From the NCBI RefSeq assembly GCF_036345255.1, contig NZ_CP107783.1, positions 5,688,001 through 5,752,000 on the forward strand: a DNA stretch of 64,000 bases, read 5' to 3'. The notes beneath the pieces are model-generated. The model was not told the DNA's origin. It ran no database searches and saw only the letters and a program-made list of their open reading frames with translations. Origin of the DNA: Streptomyces sp. NBC_00569. Its GTDB lineage: Bacteria > Actinomycetota > Actinomycetes > Streptomycetales > Streptomycetaceae. This document shows positions 1 through 7,944 of this stretch, piece by piece (the first letter of the stretch is position 1; every line of letters begins with the position of its first letter). The translations under genes and the position numbers were made by a program.

Positions 1-2
1 TG

Positions 3-338
3 GGCTGGATCCCGTACGCCCTGGAGCGCGCGGACGACGTCTGGGAGGAGCACCGGGCCTGGGGCGGGGTGCGCGACCTCATCCCCGAGCCGCCGTCCAC
101 GTACTACTACCGCCAGATGTTCTGCTGCTTCTTCCGCGACAAGCACGGGGTGGCGTCCCTCGACGTCGTCGGCCGGGACAACGCGACCTTCGAGACGGAC
201 TACCCGCACGTCGACTCGACCTTCCCGCACACCAAGGAGGTCGCCCTCGACCATGTGAAGGGCCTCGACTCCGAGACGGTCTACAAGCTCATGCGGGGCA
301 ACGCGATCCGCATGCTCGACCTGGACCTCGACAGGTAG
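3..338 (+). CDS. Amidohydrolase family protein, C-terminal part (5' end outside window)
   Basis: Only the last ~111 codons are in the window; the frame is open from base 3. The segment GWIPYALERADDVWEE, the CCFFRD block and the ETDYPHVDSTFPH block match the C-terminus of the complete amidohydrolase at 43178-44428 almost position for position. I therefore assign it to the same PF04909-type TIM-barrel hydrolase/decarboxylase family. The late Asp in ETDYPH is probably the conserved metal/active-site Asp of this family (family knowledge). It ends 11 bp before an acyl-CoA dehydrogenase gene on the same strand, so it is probably the first visible gene of an amidohydrolase-ACAD-ACAD operon. Upstream regulation cannot be seen. 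Confidence 0.85.
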   Translation, partial: GWIPYALERADDVWEEHRAWGGVRDLIPEPPSTYYYRQMFCCFFRDKHGVASLDVVGRDNATFETDYPHVDSTFPHTKEVALDHVKGLDSETVYKLMRGNAIRMLDLDLDR

Positions 339-349
339 CGGGCCGCGCC

Positions 350-1585
350 GTGGATCTCACGTACACGGACGAGGAAGAGGAGTTCCGGGCGCGGTTGCGG
401 GAGTGGCTCGCGTCCGTGCTTCCGGGGCTCCCCCCGAAGCCGTCGCCCAACGACTGGCCCGGCAGGCGCGCCTACGACCTCGGCTGGCAGCGCAGGCTGT
501 ACGACGCCGGGTACGCGGGCCTGCACTGGCCCGCCGACGCGGGCGGCCGCGGTGCCACGCCCACGCAGCACCTCATCTTCCTGGAGGAGACCGAGAAGGC
601 GGGCGCGCCCTATGTGGGGGCCAACTTCGTCGGGCTGCTGCACGCAGGGCCGACGATCGCGGCCGAGGGGACACCGCAGCAGCGGGCGCGCTGGCTGCCG
701 CCCGTCCTGCGCGGCGACGAGGTGTGGTGCCAGGGGTTCAGCGAACCCGACGCCGGGTCCGATCTCGCGGCGCTGCGCACGCGCGCTACGCGGGACGGCG
801 ACCACTATGTGGTGAGCGGGTCCAAGATATGGACCTCGCACGCGGAGGTCGCCGACTGGTGCGAACTCCTCGTGCGGACCGACCCGTCCGCTCCGAAACA
901 CCGGGGAATCTCCTGGCTCGCCATGCCGATGGACGCGCCCGGGATCACCGTACGGCCGCTGCGCACGCTCGCCGGGTCCGCCGAGTTCGCCGAGATGTTC
1001 CTCGACGACGTACGCGTCCCGGTCGCCAACCGGGTCGGCGAGGAGAACGACGGCTGGCGCGTGACGATGGTGACGCTGTCCTTCGAGCGGGGCACCGCGT
1101 TCGTGGGCGAGGTCGTCGCCTGCCGCCGCGTCCTCGGCGAGCTGGCCGCGCAGGCTCGCAAGAACGGACGCTGGGACGACGCCGTGCTGCGCCGCAGGCT
1201 CGGCCGCCTCAACGCCGAGTTCCGCGCCCTGTGGCGGCTCACCCAGTGGAACGTCAGCGAGGCGATGGGGGTCCCCCCTGCTCGAGCGGAGTCGAGAACT
1301 CGGGGGAAGGCGGGCGGCGTCCCCGGCATCGGCGGCTCGGTCTTCAAGCTGCGGTACTCGCACGCCCGTCAGGAACTCTTCGACGCCGCCGCCGAAGTGC
1401 TCGGCGTCGCCGGCGCTCTCGACACGGACCACGAGTGGACCCTCGACCGACTGTCGTCCCTCTCGTACACGATCGCCGCCGGCACCTCCCAGATCCAGCA
1501 CAACATCGTCGCCGAACGCATCCTCGGCCTGCCGAAGGACCGGCCGACGGGCCTGCGGAAGGATCTCCAGAAGGGAGGCCGGTGA
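350..1585 (+). CDS. Acyl-CoA dehydrogenase, FadE type, large subunit of a probable heteromeric pair
   Basis: 411 aa, GTG start 11 bp after the preceding stop. It would oxidise an acyl-CoA to the 2-enoyl-CoA using FAD. The N-terminal helical domain is followed by the ACAD signature GFSEPDAGSDLAALRT (about residues 127-142), the beta-domain, and the C-terminal FAD/CoA region ending AAGTSQIQHNIVAERILG. The next gene encodes a shorter ACAD and starts at this gene's stop. Adjacent long and short ACAD genes are typical of alpha2beta2 FadE complexes in actinobacterial steroid catabolism (family knowledge). Odd feature: residues ~307-320 (GVPPARAESRTRGK) are encoded by a GC-rich repeat inserted in frame in the C-terminal domain, see 1267-1310. 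Substrate unknown. Confidence 0.92.
   Translation: MDLTYTDEEEEFRARLREWLASVLPGLPPKPSPNDWPGRRAYDLGWQRRLYDAGYAGLHWPADAGGRGATPTQHLIFLEETEKAGAPYVGANFVGLLHAGPTIAAEGTPQQRARWLPPVLRGDEVWCQGFSEPDAGSDLAALRTRATRDGDHYVVSGSKIWTSHAEVADWCELLVRTDPSAPKHRGISWLAMPMDAPGITVRPLRTLAGSAEFAEMFLDDVRVPVANRVGEENDGWRVTMVTLSFERGTAFVGEVVACRRVLGELAAQARKNGRWDDAVLRRRLGRLNAEFRALWRLTQWNVSEAMGVPPARAESRTRGKAGGVPGIGGSVFKLRYSHARQELFDAAAEVLGVAGALDTDHEWTLDRLSSLSYTIAAGTSQIQHNIVAERILGLPKDRPTGLRKDLQKGGR
1267..1310 (+). repeat. Streptomyces-type small GC-rich repeat inserted in frame in an ACAD gene
   Basis: This stretch begins with GGGGGTCCCCCC, a short self-complementary arm, and continues through CTCGAGCGGAGTCGAG, a second inverted repeat. 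It resembles a small repeat often seen between Streptomyces genes (from memory, not searched). Here it lies inside the acyl-CoA dehydrogenase gene and keeps the frame. It adds a Pro/Arg-rich loop between the helix ending in EAMG and the conserved GIGGSVFKL segment. Confidence 0.6.
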
Positions 1586-1587
1586 CC

Positions 1588-2451
1588 ATGCGTTTCCAGC
1601 TCACCGACGACCAGCGCGCCCTGCGCGACGGCGTACGCGACCTGCTCGCCGGCCGCTTCGACCGCGACGCCCTGCGCACCGCCGTGGACACGCCCGGGCA
1701 CCTGGACCGGGCACTGTGGCGGGCTCTGGGTGACGCGGGGTTCTTCGCCCTGTGCCTGCCGGAGGCGGACGGCGGCGTCGGCCTGGGGCTGCCCGAGGCC
1801 GTCCTCGTCTTCGAGGAGGCGGGCCGGGTCCTGCTGCCGGGCCCGCTCGTCGCCACGCATCTCGCCGCGGGCACCGTACCGGGTGCCGCGACCGGCGAGC
1901 GCGTCGTGACGGCGCCCGCCGGGGAACTCCTGCCGTGGCGCGACGCGTCGGACGTCGTCCAGGGAGATGCGACCGGCGCCGTTCCCCTGGCCTCCGTCGA
2001 CCCGCTCACGCCCCTGCACAAGCTGCCGGGCCCGCACGCGCCCCGCAGCCCCGAGGCCGTACTTCTCACCGCCGCCGAACAGCTCGGCTCCGCCGCGCGC
2101 ACCTGCGAGCTGGCGGTCCGGTACGCGGGTGAACGCGAGCAGTTCGGGCAGCCCATCGGCGCTTTCCAGGCCGTGAAGCACCTGTGCGCCCAGATGCTCG
2201 TACGGGCCGAGCTGGCCCGTGCGGCCGTGTACGCGGCGGCTGTCACGGCCGACCCGGTCGAGATCGCCGCCGCCGAACTGCTCGCCGACGAGGCGGCGGT
2301 CCGCAACGCGCGCGACTGCGTCCAGGTGCACGGCGGCATGGGCTTCACCTGGGAGGCGGACGTGCACCTGCATCTCAAGCGGTCCTGGGTGCGCGCCGGA
2401 ACGGGCCGTACGGCGCGCGAGACGGAGGAGGAGCTGGCGGCGGCGCTGTGA
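1588..2451 (+). CDS. Acyl-CoA dehydrogenase, short FadE subunit
   Basis: 287 aa, shorter than a stand-alone ACAD (usually 380-400 aa). The N-terminal helical domain (residues 1-95) and C-terminal domain are clear. The latter has REQFGQPIGAFQAVKH, then VQVHGGMGFTWEADVHLHLKR. The central beta-domain is reduced to a short Pro-rich stretch. The ATG at 1588 sits 9 bp after AAGGGAGG. A GTG at 1582, overlapping the upstream stop, is also possible. Tight coupling to the 411-aa ACAD and the degenerate middle domain suggest the non-catalytic or cofactor-completing subunit of a heterotetramer, as in ChsE1-ChsE2-type enzymes (inference). The operon appears to end here, because no gene follows for ~430 bp. 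Confidence 0.88.
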   Translation: MRFQLTDDQRALRDGVRDLLAGRFDRDALRTAVDTPGHLDRALWRALGDAGFFALCLPEADGGVGLGLPEAVLVFEEAGRVLLPGPLVATHLAAGTVPGAATGERVVTAPAGELLPWRDASDVVQGDATGAVPLASVDPLTPLHKLPGPHAPRSPEAVLLTAAEQLGSAARTCELAVRYAGEREQFGQPIGAFQAVKHLCAQMLVRAELARAAVYAAAVTADPVEIAAAELLADEAAVRNARDCVQVHGGMGFTWEADVHLHLKRSWVRAGTGRTARETEEELAAAL

Positions 2452-2878
2452 CGTCCGGGGACACGTGCGACGCGGGGCGAACTCGTGTACGGACGGTCAC
2501 GGAGCGTCGATATCTGGTTGTGTCCTGCGCGGGACTCGTCACGGCACGGAGTCGGGGTCCCGCTCGGGTACCTTGTGTGGGATGCGAGTGGTTCCGAGTC
2601 CGAGCCATCCCGGTGCCGCCCCTGAGGCGGCTCCGGATCCGGCGATGCGCGCCGCTCGCAGCGCACGGGAGGGCCTCGCGCCCGCCCGTTCGACTCCCCG
2701 CAGGACGCGTCGCACAGTATGGCGCACGCGTACTCCTTCGCGCTGGAATATGCCCGAAGCGCTTGTTGGGGTGACTGTACGTCAACCATGCTGTCTTCCA
2801 GGGGGATCACGGTCCGTGAGCTCCTTGACTTGTCACAGTCGCGAGGCGATGTGTCCGCCGGTTCGGATGGTGTGAGCG
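2452..2878. other. 427-bp intergenic region, no confident gene
   Basis: The region lies between the ACAD operon and the RsbW-like gene. One reading frame from ATG 2582 to 2875 is open but has no recognisable domain and weak coding character, so I do not call it. The last ~120 bp, beginning near the less GC-rich stretch around 2745-2800, probably hold the promoter of the downstream kinase gene. I see no copy of the CTGACGnnnCGTCAG operator here. Confidence 0.5.
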
Positions 2879-3340
2879 GTGCAGGTGCTTCAAGTTCAGC
2901 TGGAGGTCGGGGCGGATCCCGCGGAGGTGGGCCGAGCCCGCAGGTGGGTGCGTTCGCGCCTCGCAGGGTCCGGGATAGAGGCCGATGAGCCACTGGCGGA
3001 GACGCTCATCCTGATCGTCTCCGAGCTCGTCACCAACGCCGTGGTGCACACCGGCTGCCCGGCCGTTCTGCGCATGCTGCTGCCGGGCGTCCCGGCGGAG
3101 GCCAGCGTCGGCACGGTCCGCGTGGAGGTGGCCGACGCCAGCGACCGGCCCCCCGCGCCGCGGCACGCCGACGGGGAAGAGACCAACGGCCGCGGCCTGG
3201 AACTCGTCGACGGCCTGGCGGACCGCTGGGGCTGGCGGCCCGAGGGCACGGGCAAGGCCATCTGGTGCGAGATCGACCGCTGCGGCGCTCAGGGCGCGGG
3301 GCCGGTGACGTATCAGGGGATGGCGTACGAGGCGGTGTAG
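2879..3340 (+). CDS. RsbW-like ATP-binding protein (HATPase_c_2), anti-sigma-factor kinase family
   Basis: 153 aa from a GTG start. It carries the GHKL ATPase fold of SpoIIAB/RsbW proteins. The N box is SELVTNAVVHTG (about residues 48-59) and the G1/G2 region is NGRGLELVDGLADRWGW (about 103-119). Such proteins phosphorylate anti-anti-sigma factors or bind sigma factors. Streptomyces have dozens, many of them orphans, so the partner is unknown. No sigma or STAS gene is adjacent. The gene stands alone, followed by a GC-rich hairpin. A second, shorter member is at 37261-37680. Confidence 0.88.
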   Translation: MQVLQVQLEVGADPAEVGRARRWVRSRLAGSGIEADEPLAETLILIVSELVTNAVVHTGCPAVLRMLLPGVPAEASVGTVRVEVADASDRPPAPRHADGEETNGRGLELVDGLADRWGWRPEGTGKAIWCEIDRCGAQGAGPVTYQGMAYEAV

Positions 3341-3702
3341 TTCCGCCTCCCGTGCCTCCCGGTGCCCTCGGGGCGGCAGTGGGTGTCCCCGCGCGTCCGA
3401 GTGCGCCTGAGTGCGTCGGTTCGAGCCGGGCGTGCGCCGTCATAAATGTCACATAACTGGCAAATCTCCTTACGGGTGTTGACGCCGAGTGTCCGTTTGA
3501 TCACGCTTGTGGTCAGCGATTCGTGGCGAGGGGACGCCAAGGGTTCCGGTGACGGGAGCCCTCGGCGAGTACGGGTCGTGCCGCGGCGGCCGGCTCCCCC
3601 CGGGGCCGGGGGAGCAGGGCCCGGGCGCCGGGGGCCGGGCGGCGGTGCGGGCCGCATCGCCGTCCGGTTCTGAACTCCCTTGCGAGGCAAGCCTCTTGGG
3701 CT
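3341..3702. terminator. Convergent intergenic region with a GC-rich hairpin
   Basis: 362 bp between the converging RsbW-like and cyclase genes. A strong hairpin, GCTCCCCC (3593-3600) pairing with GGGGGAGC (3608-3615) over a 7-nt loop, could stop transcription from either side. The stretch at ~3440-3510 is less GC-rich than its surroundings. Read on the minus strand it gives a short peptide resembling the end of a LuxR-type helix-turn-helix, but no supporting gene surrounds it. Nothing else is recognisable. Confidence 0.45.
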
Positions 3703-4629
3703 CTACAGGATCGCGACCGGGGCCACGGGTGTGCCGGTGCCGCCGACGAAGGGCTCGGGCATCGCCGACAGCAGGAACGCGTAGCGCGATTCTTGTGCAC
3801 AGGCTGTGGACAAGTTCTCCAGATTCCAGTTCTGGCCCTGGAGCATGCCCATTTCGACCAGGTCGAGGGCGTGCACGGGCAGCCAGAGGTTCTCGATCTC
3901 CGGCGGGAAGATCTCGAAGGTGAGGGTGTCGTTCGCGACCGCGGCCACGTCGCGCGCGTGGAACCACTCGGGCGTGCGCACGGACAGGCCGGGCGACGGA
4001 TAGCCGTACGCGTGCTTGTCGCCCGCCAGATACGTCTGGATCTGACCGGTGCGGACGAGGACGATGTCGCCGGGGCGGACCGTGACGCGGCCGAACTCCG
4101 CGGCCTCGTCCAGGTCTTCGGGTGTCACGGCGTGGTCGCCGGGCAGCCGGTCCACGCCCTTCGCCGCGGCGACGTCGAGCAGGACGCCGCGCGAGACGAT
4201 GTGCGGGGCCTTGTCGATGCCGCTGAACTCCGCTCCGCCGTGCGCCGTGATGGTGTCGGCGGGGCGGCCGTTGTAGATCCGGCCCGAGTGCGAGACATGG
4301 GTGAGGGCGTCCCAGTGCGTGGCCGTCTGGAGCCCCATGGTCACCGCGTCGTCGCTGGTGGCGACGGTGCCGGGGCCGAACAGTTCATGGTTGATCTGGA
4401 CCATGGTGTGGAGCGGGTTGACCCGGCCGGGGATCATCCCGGTCTGCACCCCGTCCTCCTTGAGGGGCAGCGCGAGCGGTGTCCGGCGGCCGGTGCGGAC
4501 GGTCGCCGCGGCCTCGCGCACGACCTCGTCGGTGACCAGGTTGAGCGTGCCGATCTGGTCGTCGGCGCCCCAACGGCCCCAGTTGTTGACGCGCTTGGCC
4601 ATCTCGTGGAACTCGGCAGGCAACGACAT
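3703..4629 (-). CDS. Cyclase-family hydrolase (PF04199, kynurenine-formamidase-like fold)
   Basis: 308 aa. The metal-binding motif is ATHWDALTHVS (about residues 102-112), equivalent to the H-x-T-H-x-D...H motif of cyclase/formamidase-like metalloenzymes. RPGDIVLVRTGQ and NDTLTFEIFP are further family blocks. Members hydrolyse amides, lactones or cyclic intermediates. The gene is divergent from the SDR at 4715 and shares its control region, which has a CTAACGGTCCGTCAG operator. That places it in the CoA-linked catabolic regulon, where a ring-opening hydrolase would fit. The start is preceded by GGGGAGCACTC. Substrate unknown. Confidence 0.85.
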   Translation of the reverse strand: MSLPAEFHEMAKRVNNWGRWGADDQIGTLNLVTDEVVREAAATVRTGRRTPLALPLKEDGVQTGMIPGRVNPLHTMVQINHELFGPGTVATSDDAVTMGLQTATHWDALTHVSHSGRIYNGRPADTITAHGGAEFSGIDKAPHIVSRGVLLDVAAAKGVDRLPGDHAVTPEDLDEAAEFGRVTVRPGDIVLVRTGQIQTYLAGDKHAYGYPSPGLSVRTPEWFHARDVAAVANDTLTFEIFPPEIENLWLPVHALDLVEMGMLQGQNWNLENLSTACAQESRYAFLLSAMPEPFVGGTGTPVAPVAIL

Positions 4630-4677
4630 GAGTGCTCCCCGGGGGCTTGTCTTCGGGTATCTGACGGGTCATAGAAT

Positions 4678-4692
4678 CTAACGGTCCGTCAG
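4678..4692. promoter_or_regulatory. Regulon operator CTAACGGTCCGTCAG between cyclase and SDR genes
   Basis: One mismatch from the palindrome CTGACGnnnCGTCAG that recurs across the window. It lies between divergent genes, 49 bp from the cyclase start and 23 bp from the SDR start, so one bound protein could control both. A further half-site CTGACG is at 4661-4666. Confidence 0.75.
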
Positions 4693-4714
4693 AAACCGCG
4701 GGAAGGGGCCGGAC

Positions 4715-5626
4715 GTGGGGAACTTCTTGGCAGGCAAGGTGGTGGCCGTCACCGGGGCCGGTCGCGGCATCGGCAGGGCCGTCGCGCTCGCCTGCGCCGC
4801 CGAGGGCGCACGGGTCGTGGTCAACGACTACGGGGTGTCCATCGAGGGCGGCGAACCGGCGAGCGAGATCGCCGAGTCCGCCGTCAAGGAGATCGAGGCG
4901 GCCGGCGGCGAGGCCGTCGCCGTCGCCGACGACATCTCGACCATGGCGGGCGGACAGCGGATCGTCGACGTGGCACTCGCGCAGTACGGACGGATCGACG
5001 GCGTCGTCTGCGTCGCCGGGATCCTGCGCGAGCGGATGCTGTTCAACATGTCCGAGCAGGAGTGGGACCCGGTGGTCGCCACACACCTGAAGGGCACGTT
5101 CACCGTGTTCCGGGCCGCGTCCGCCGTCATGCGCAAGCAGGGGTCGGGCACGCTCATCGGCTTCACCAGCGGCAACCACCAGGGTTCCGTGGCGCAGGCC
5201 AACTACAGCGCCGCCAAGGGCGGGATCATCTCGCTCGTGCGCAGCGCCGCGCTCGGACTGCACAAGTACGGCGTCACGGCGAACGCGGTCGCGCCCGTCG
5301 CCCGTACCCGCATGTCGGCGAACGTGCCCATGGAGCTCAAGGAGATCGGGGAGCCGGAGGACGTCGCCGCGCTCGTCGTCTATCTGCTCAGCGAGCGCGC
5401 CCGCGCCGAGAAGATCACCGGGCAGGTGTACACGATCGCCGGCCCGAAGATCGCGGTGTGGGCCCAGCCGAGGGAACTGCGCTCGGGCTACGCGGAAGGC
5501 GGCTGGACCCCCGACAAGATCGCGGACTTCCTGCCGGGCACCGTCGGCGTCGATCCGATGCCGATGCTCGCGCAGCTGGAGGCGATGGCCGAGGCGGCCG
5601 CGGCGAAAGCGCGGCCCAATCAGTGA
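4715..5626 (+). CDS. Short-chain dehydrogenase, MFE-2/17beta-HSD4-like
   Basis: 303 aa from a GTG, with GGAAGGGG 7 bp upstream. The nucleotide-binding motif is TGAGRGIG (residues 14-21). The NDYGVS and GGEA segments are characteristic of the dehydrogenase domain of peroxisomal multifunctional enzyme 2. The catalytic YSAAK is at about 164-168. A ~60-residue C-terminal extension is present. The likely reaction is NAD(P)-dependent oxidation of a 3-hydroxyacyl-CoA or a related ring alcohol. The gene starts an SDR-ACAD-ADH run and has a regulon operator in its promoter. Confidence 0.88.
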   Translation: MGNFLAGKVVAVTGAGRGIGRAVALACAAEGARVVVNDYGVSIEGGEPASEIAESAVKEIEAAGGEAVAVADDISTMAGGQRIVDVALAQYGRIDGVVCVAGILRERMLFNMSEQEWDPVVATHLKGTFTVFRAASAVMRKQGSGTLIGFTSGNHQGSVAQANYSAAKGGIISLVRSAALGLHKYGVTANAVAPVARTRMSANVPMELKEIGEPEDVAALVVYLLSERARAEKITGQVYTIAGPKIAVWAQPRELRSGYAEGGWTPDKIADFLPGTVGVDPMPMLAQLEAMAEAAAAKARPNQ

Positions 5627-5653
5627 CGTCGAGGCCGGGGGCGGAGGCGCGTT

Positions 5654-6853
5654 GTGGAGTTCGGGTTCGGGGATGAGGACGAGGCGTTCCGGCGGGAGGC
5701 CCGCGCGTGGCTCGCGGAGCATCTCACCGGCGAGTACGCCGTCGCCCGGGGGCGCGGCGGGCCCGGGAGTGAACACGAGGACGCCGGTGTACGGCGGTCC
5801 TGGGAACGGGAGTTGGGCGCGTCCGGGTGGATCGGGCTCGGCTGGCCGCGCGGCGGGTACGGCAACCGGGTCGCCTCGCTGACGCAGCAGGTCGTCTGGG
5901 CCGAGGAGTACGCGCGGGCCCGGGCACCCGCTCGCCACGGACACATCGGCGAGAACCTGCTCGCCCCGACCCTGATCGCCTACGGCGACGAGGCGCAGCA
6001 ACGGCGCTTCCTGCCGCCCGTGGCCTCCGGCGAGGAGCTGTGGTGCCAGGGGTACAGCGAGCCCGGCGCCGGTTCCGACCTCGCGAGCCTGCGCACGACC
6101 GCCGTGCGCGACGGGGACACGTACCGCGTGACCGGGCAGAAGGTGTGGACATCGCTCGCGCACGAGGCCGACTGGTGCTTCGTGCTCGCCCGCACCGAGG
6201 CGGGCTCGCGGCGCCATCACGGCCTGTCGTTCCTCCTCGTGCCGATGGACCAGCCGGACCGGATCGAGGTGCGGCCCATCCGGCAGCTGACCGGCACGAG
6301 CGAGTTCAACGAGGTGTTCTTCGACGGCGCGCACGCGCGCGTGGAGCACGTCGTCGGCGGAGAGGGGAACGGCTGGCGGGTCGCCATGGGGCTGCTCGCC
6401 CTGGAGCGCGGCGTCTCGACGCTCGCCCAGCAGATCGGCTTCGCCGCCGAACTCGCCGAGGTCGTACGGACCGCGGTGCGCACGGGCGCGGCCGGGGACC
6501 CGCTGTTCAGGGACCGTCTCATACGGCAGTGGGCCGAGCTGCGCGTCATGCGGTTCAACGCGCTGCGCACGCTCGGCGGCGCGCAGGACCCGGGCGCACC
6601 GAGCGTCGCCAAGCTCCTGTGGGGCCGCTGGCACCAGCGCCTCGGCGAACTCGCCCTCCAGGCGCGGGGCGCGCGCGCCGCCGCCGGGCCCGGGGACTGG
6701 ACGCCTGACCGTACGTACGAACTCGACGCCGCGCAGCGGCTGTTCCTCTTCAGCCGGGCCGACACGATCTACGGCGGCTCGGACGAGATCCAGCGCAACA
6801 TCATCGCCGAGCGTGTGCTCGGGCTGCCCAGGGAGACGAGGGAGTCGTCATGA
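5654..6853 (+). CDS. Acyl-CoA dehydrogenase, FadE type
   Basis: 399 aa, full length for the family. It contains the CQGYSEPGAGSDLASLRT signature (about residues 132-149), KVWTSLAHEADWC, and the C-terminal YGGSDEIQRNIIAERVLGLP. The GTG start follows the SDR stop by 27 bp, and its TGA overlaps the next ATG (ATGA), so translation with the alcohol dehydrogenase is coupled. It forms an SDR-ACAD-ADH operon probably under the operator at 4678. It resembles the 411-aa ACAD at 350-1585 but has no inserted repeat. Confidence 0.93.
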   Translation: MEFGFGDEDEAFRREARAWLAEHLTGEYAVARGRGGPGSEHEDAGVRRSWERELGASGWIGLGWPRGGYGNRVASLTQQVVWAEEYARARAPARHGHIGENLLAPTLIAYGDEAQQRRFLPPVASGEELWCQGYSEPGAGSDLASLRTTAVRDGDTYRVTGQKVWTSLAHEADWCFVLARTEAGSRRHHGLSFLLVPMDQPDRIEVRPIRQLTGTSEFNEVFFDGAHARVEHVVGGEGNGWRVAMGLLALERGVSTLAQQIGFAAELAEVVRTAVRTGAAGDPLFRDRLIRQWAELRVMRFNALRTLGGAQDPGAPSVAKLLWGRWHQRLGELALQARGARAAAGPGDWTPDRTYELDAAQRLFLFSRADTIYGGSDEIQRNIIAERVLGLPRETRESS

Positions 6854-7899
6854 GGGGTGTCGTGTTCGACGGGGTCCGGGCCGACGTGGTCGACGATCTC
6901 GAGGTGCGCGATCCGGGGCCGGGGGAGGTGCTCGTCCACGTCGCGGCCGCGGGGCTGTGCCACAGCGATCTGTCGGTCATCGACGGGACCATCCCGTTCC
7001 CGGCGCCGGTCGTGCTCGGGCACGAGGGCGCGGGGGTCGTGGAGGCCGTCGGCTCGGGTGTCACGCATGTGTCGCCCGGGGACCATGTGGCGCTGTCCAC
7101 GCTCGCCAACTGCGGCGCCTGCGCGGACTGCGACCGGGGGCGGCCGACCATGTGCCGCAAGGCGATCGGGAGGCCCACGCAGCCGTTCTCGCGGGGCGGC
7201 ACGCCGCTCCACCAGTTCGCCGCGAACTCCTCGTTCGCCGAACGGACCGTCGTGAAGGCCGTGCAGGCCGTGCCGATCCCCGCGGAGATCCCGCTGACGT
7301 CGGCCGCGCTCATGGGGTGCGGGGTGCTGACCGGTGTCGGGGCCGTCCTCAACCGGGCCCGCGTGGACCAGGGCGACACCGTCGTCGTCATCGGGACCGG
7401 CGGGATCGGCCTCAACGTGCTCCAGGGGTCCCGGATCGCGGGCGCTTCACGGATCGTCGCCGTCGACGCGAACCCCGACAAGGAGGCGGTGGCACGGCAG
7501 TTCGGCGCGACCGACTTCCTGACCTCGGCCGACGGGGTCAGGGAGGTTCTGCCGCACGGCGCCGACCACGTCTTCGAGTGCGTCGGCCGCGTCGAGCTGG
7601 TCCGGCAGGCCGTCGACCTCCTCGACCGGCACGGCCAGGCCGTGCTGCTCGGCATGCCGGGCGCCGACGCGGAGGCGTCCTTCGTCGTCGCCTCGCTCTT
7701 CCTCGACAAGTCCATCCTGGGCTGCCGCTACGGCTCCTCGCGGCCCCAGCGCGACATCAGGCTCTACGCCGATCTGTACCGCCGGGGCCGGCTGCTGCTC
7801 GACGAGCTGGTCACGGAGACGTACCCGGTCGAGGACTTCGCGAAGGCGGCGGAGGACGCCATGCAGGGGAGGGTGGCGCGGGGGGTGCTGGTGTTCTGA
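6850..7899 (+). CDS. Zinc-dependent alcohol dehydrogenase (MDR family)
   Basis: 349 aa, start ATG overlapping the upstream stop. Catalytic-zinc ligands are visible in GLCHSD (about Cys37) and GHEGAG (about His58-Glu59). The structural zinc site is CGACADCDRGRPTMC, spacing C-x2-C-x2-C-x7-C, about residues 88-102. The Rossmann motif is GTGGIGLN (about 182-189). It resembles class III-type and mycothiol/NDMA-linked alcohol dehydrogenases of actinomycetes. Its place in the operon suggests oxidation of an alcohol intermediate of the same pathway. The cofactor cannot be determined by reading. Confidence 0.9.
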   Translation: MRGVVFDGVRADVVDDLEVRDPGPGEVLVHVAAAGLCHSDLSVIDGTIPFPAPVVLGHEGAGVVEAVGSGVTHVSPGDHVALSTLANCGACADCDRGRPTMCRKAIGRPTQPFSRGGTPLHQFAANSSFAERTVVKAVQAVPIPAEIPLTSAALMGCGVLTGVGAVLNRARVDQGDTVVVIGTGGIGLNVLQGSRIAGASRIVAVDANPDKEAVARQFGATDFLTSADGVREVLPHGADHVFECVGRVELVRQAVDLLDRHGQAVLLGMPGADAEASFVVASLFLDKSILGCRYGSSRPQRDIRLYADLYRRGRLLLDELVTETYPVEDFAKAAEDAMQGRVARGVLVF

Positions 7900-7944
7900 C
7901 CCGCGCCTACACTCCGGACCGCGCCTGCGCCGGCTGACCCGCGC

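Noticed and set aside
3446..3510. Minus-strand peptide SVIKRTLGVNTRKEICQL, resembling the end of a LuxR-type helix-turn-helix
   Set aside because: No upstream coding region, receiver domain or ribosome site accompanies it. The similarity is short and could be chance or a minute gene remnant.
4661..4666. Extra CTGACG half-site next to the cyclase/SDR operator
   Set aside because: The expected right half (CATAGA) does not match CGTCAG. It is only a half-site and was not counted as an operator.
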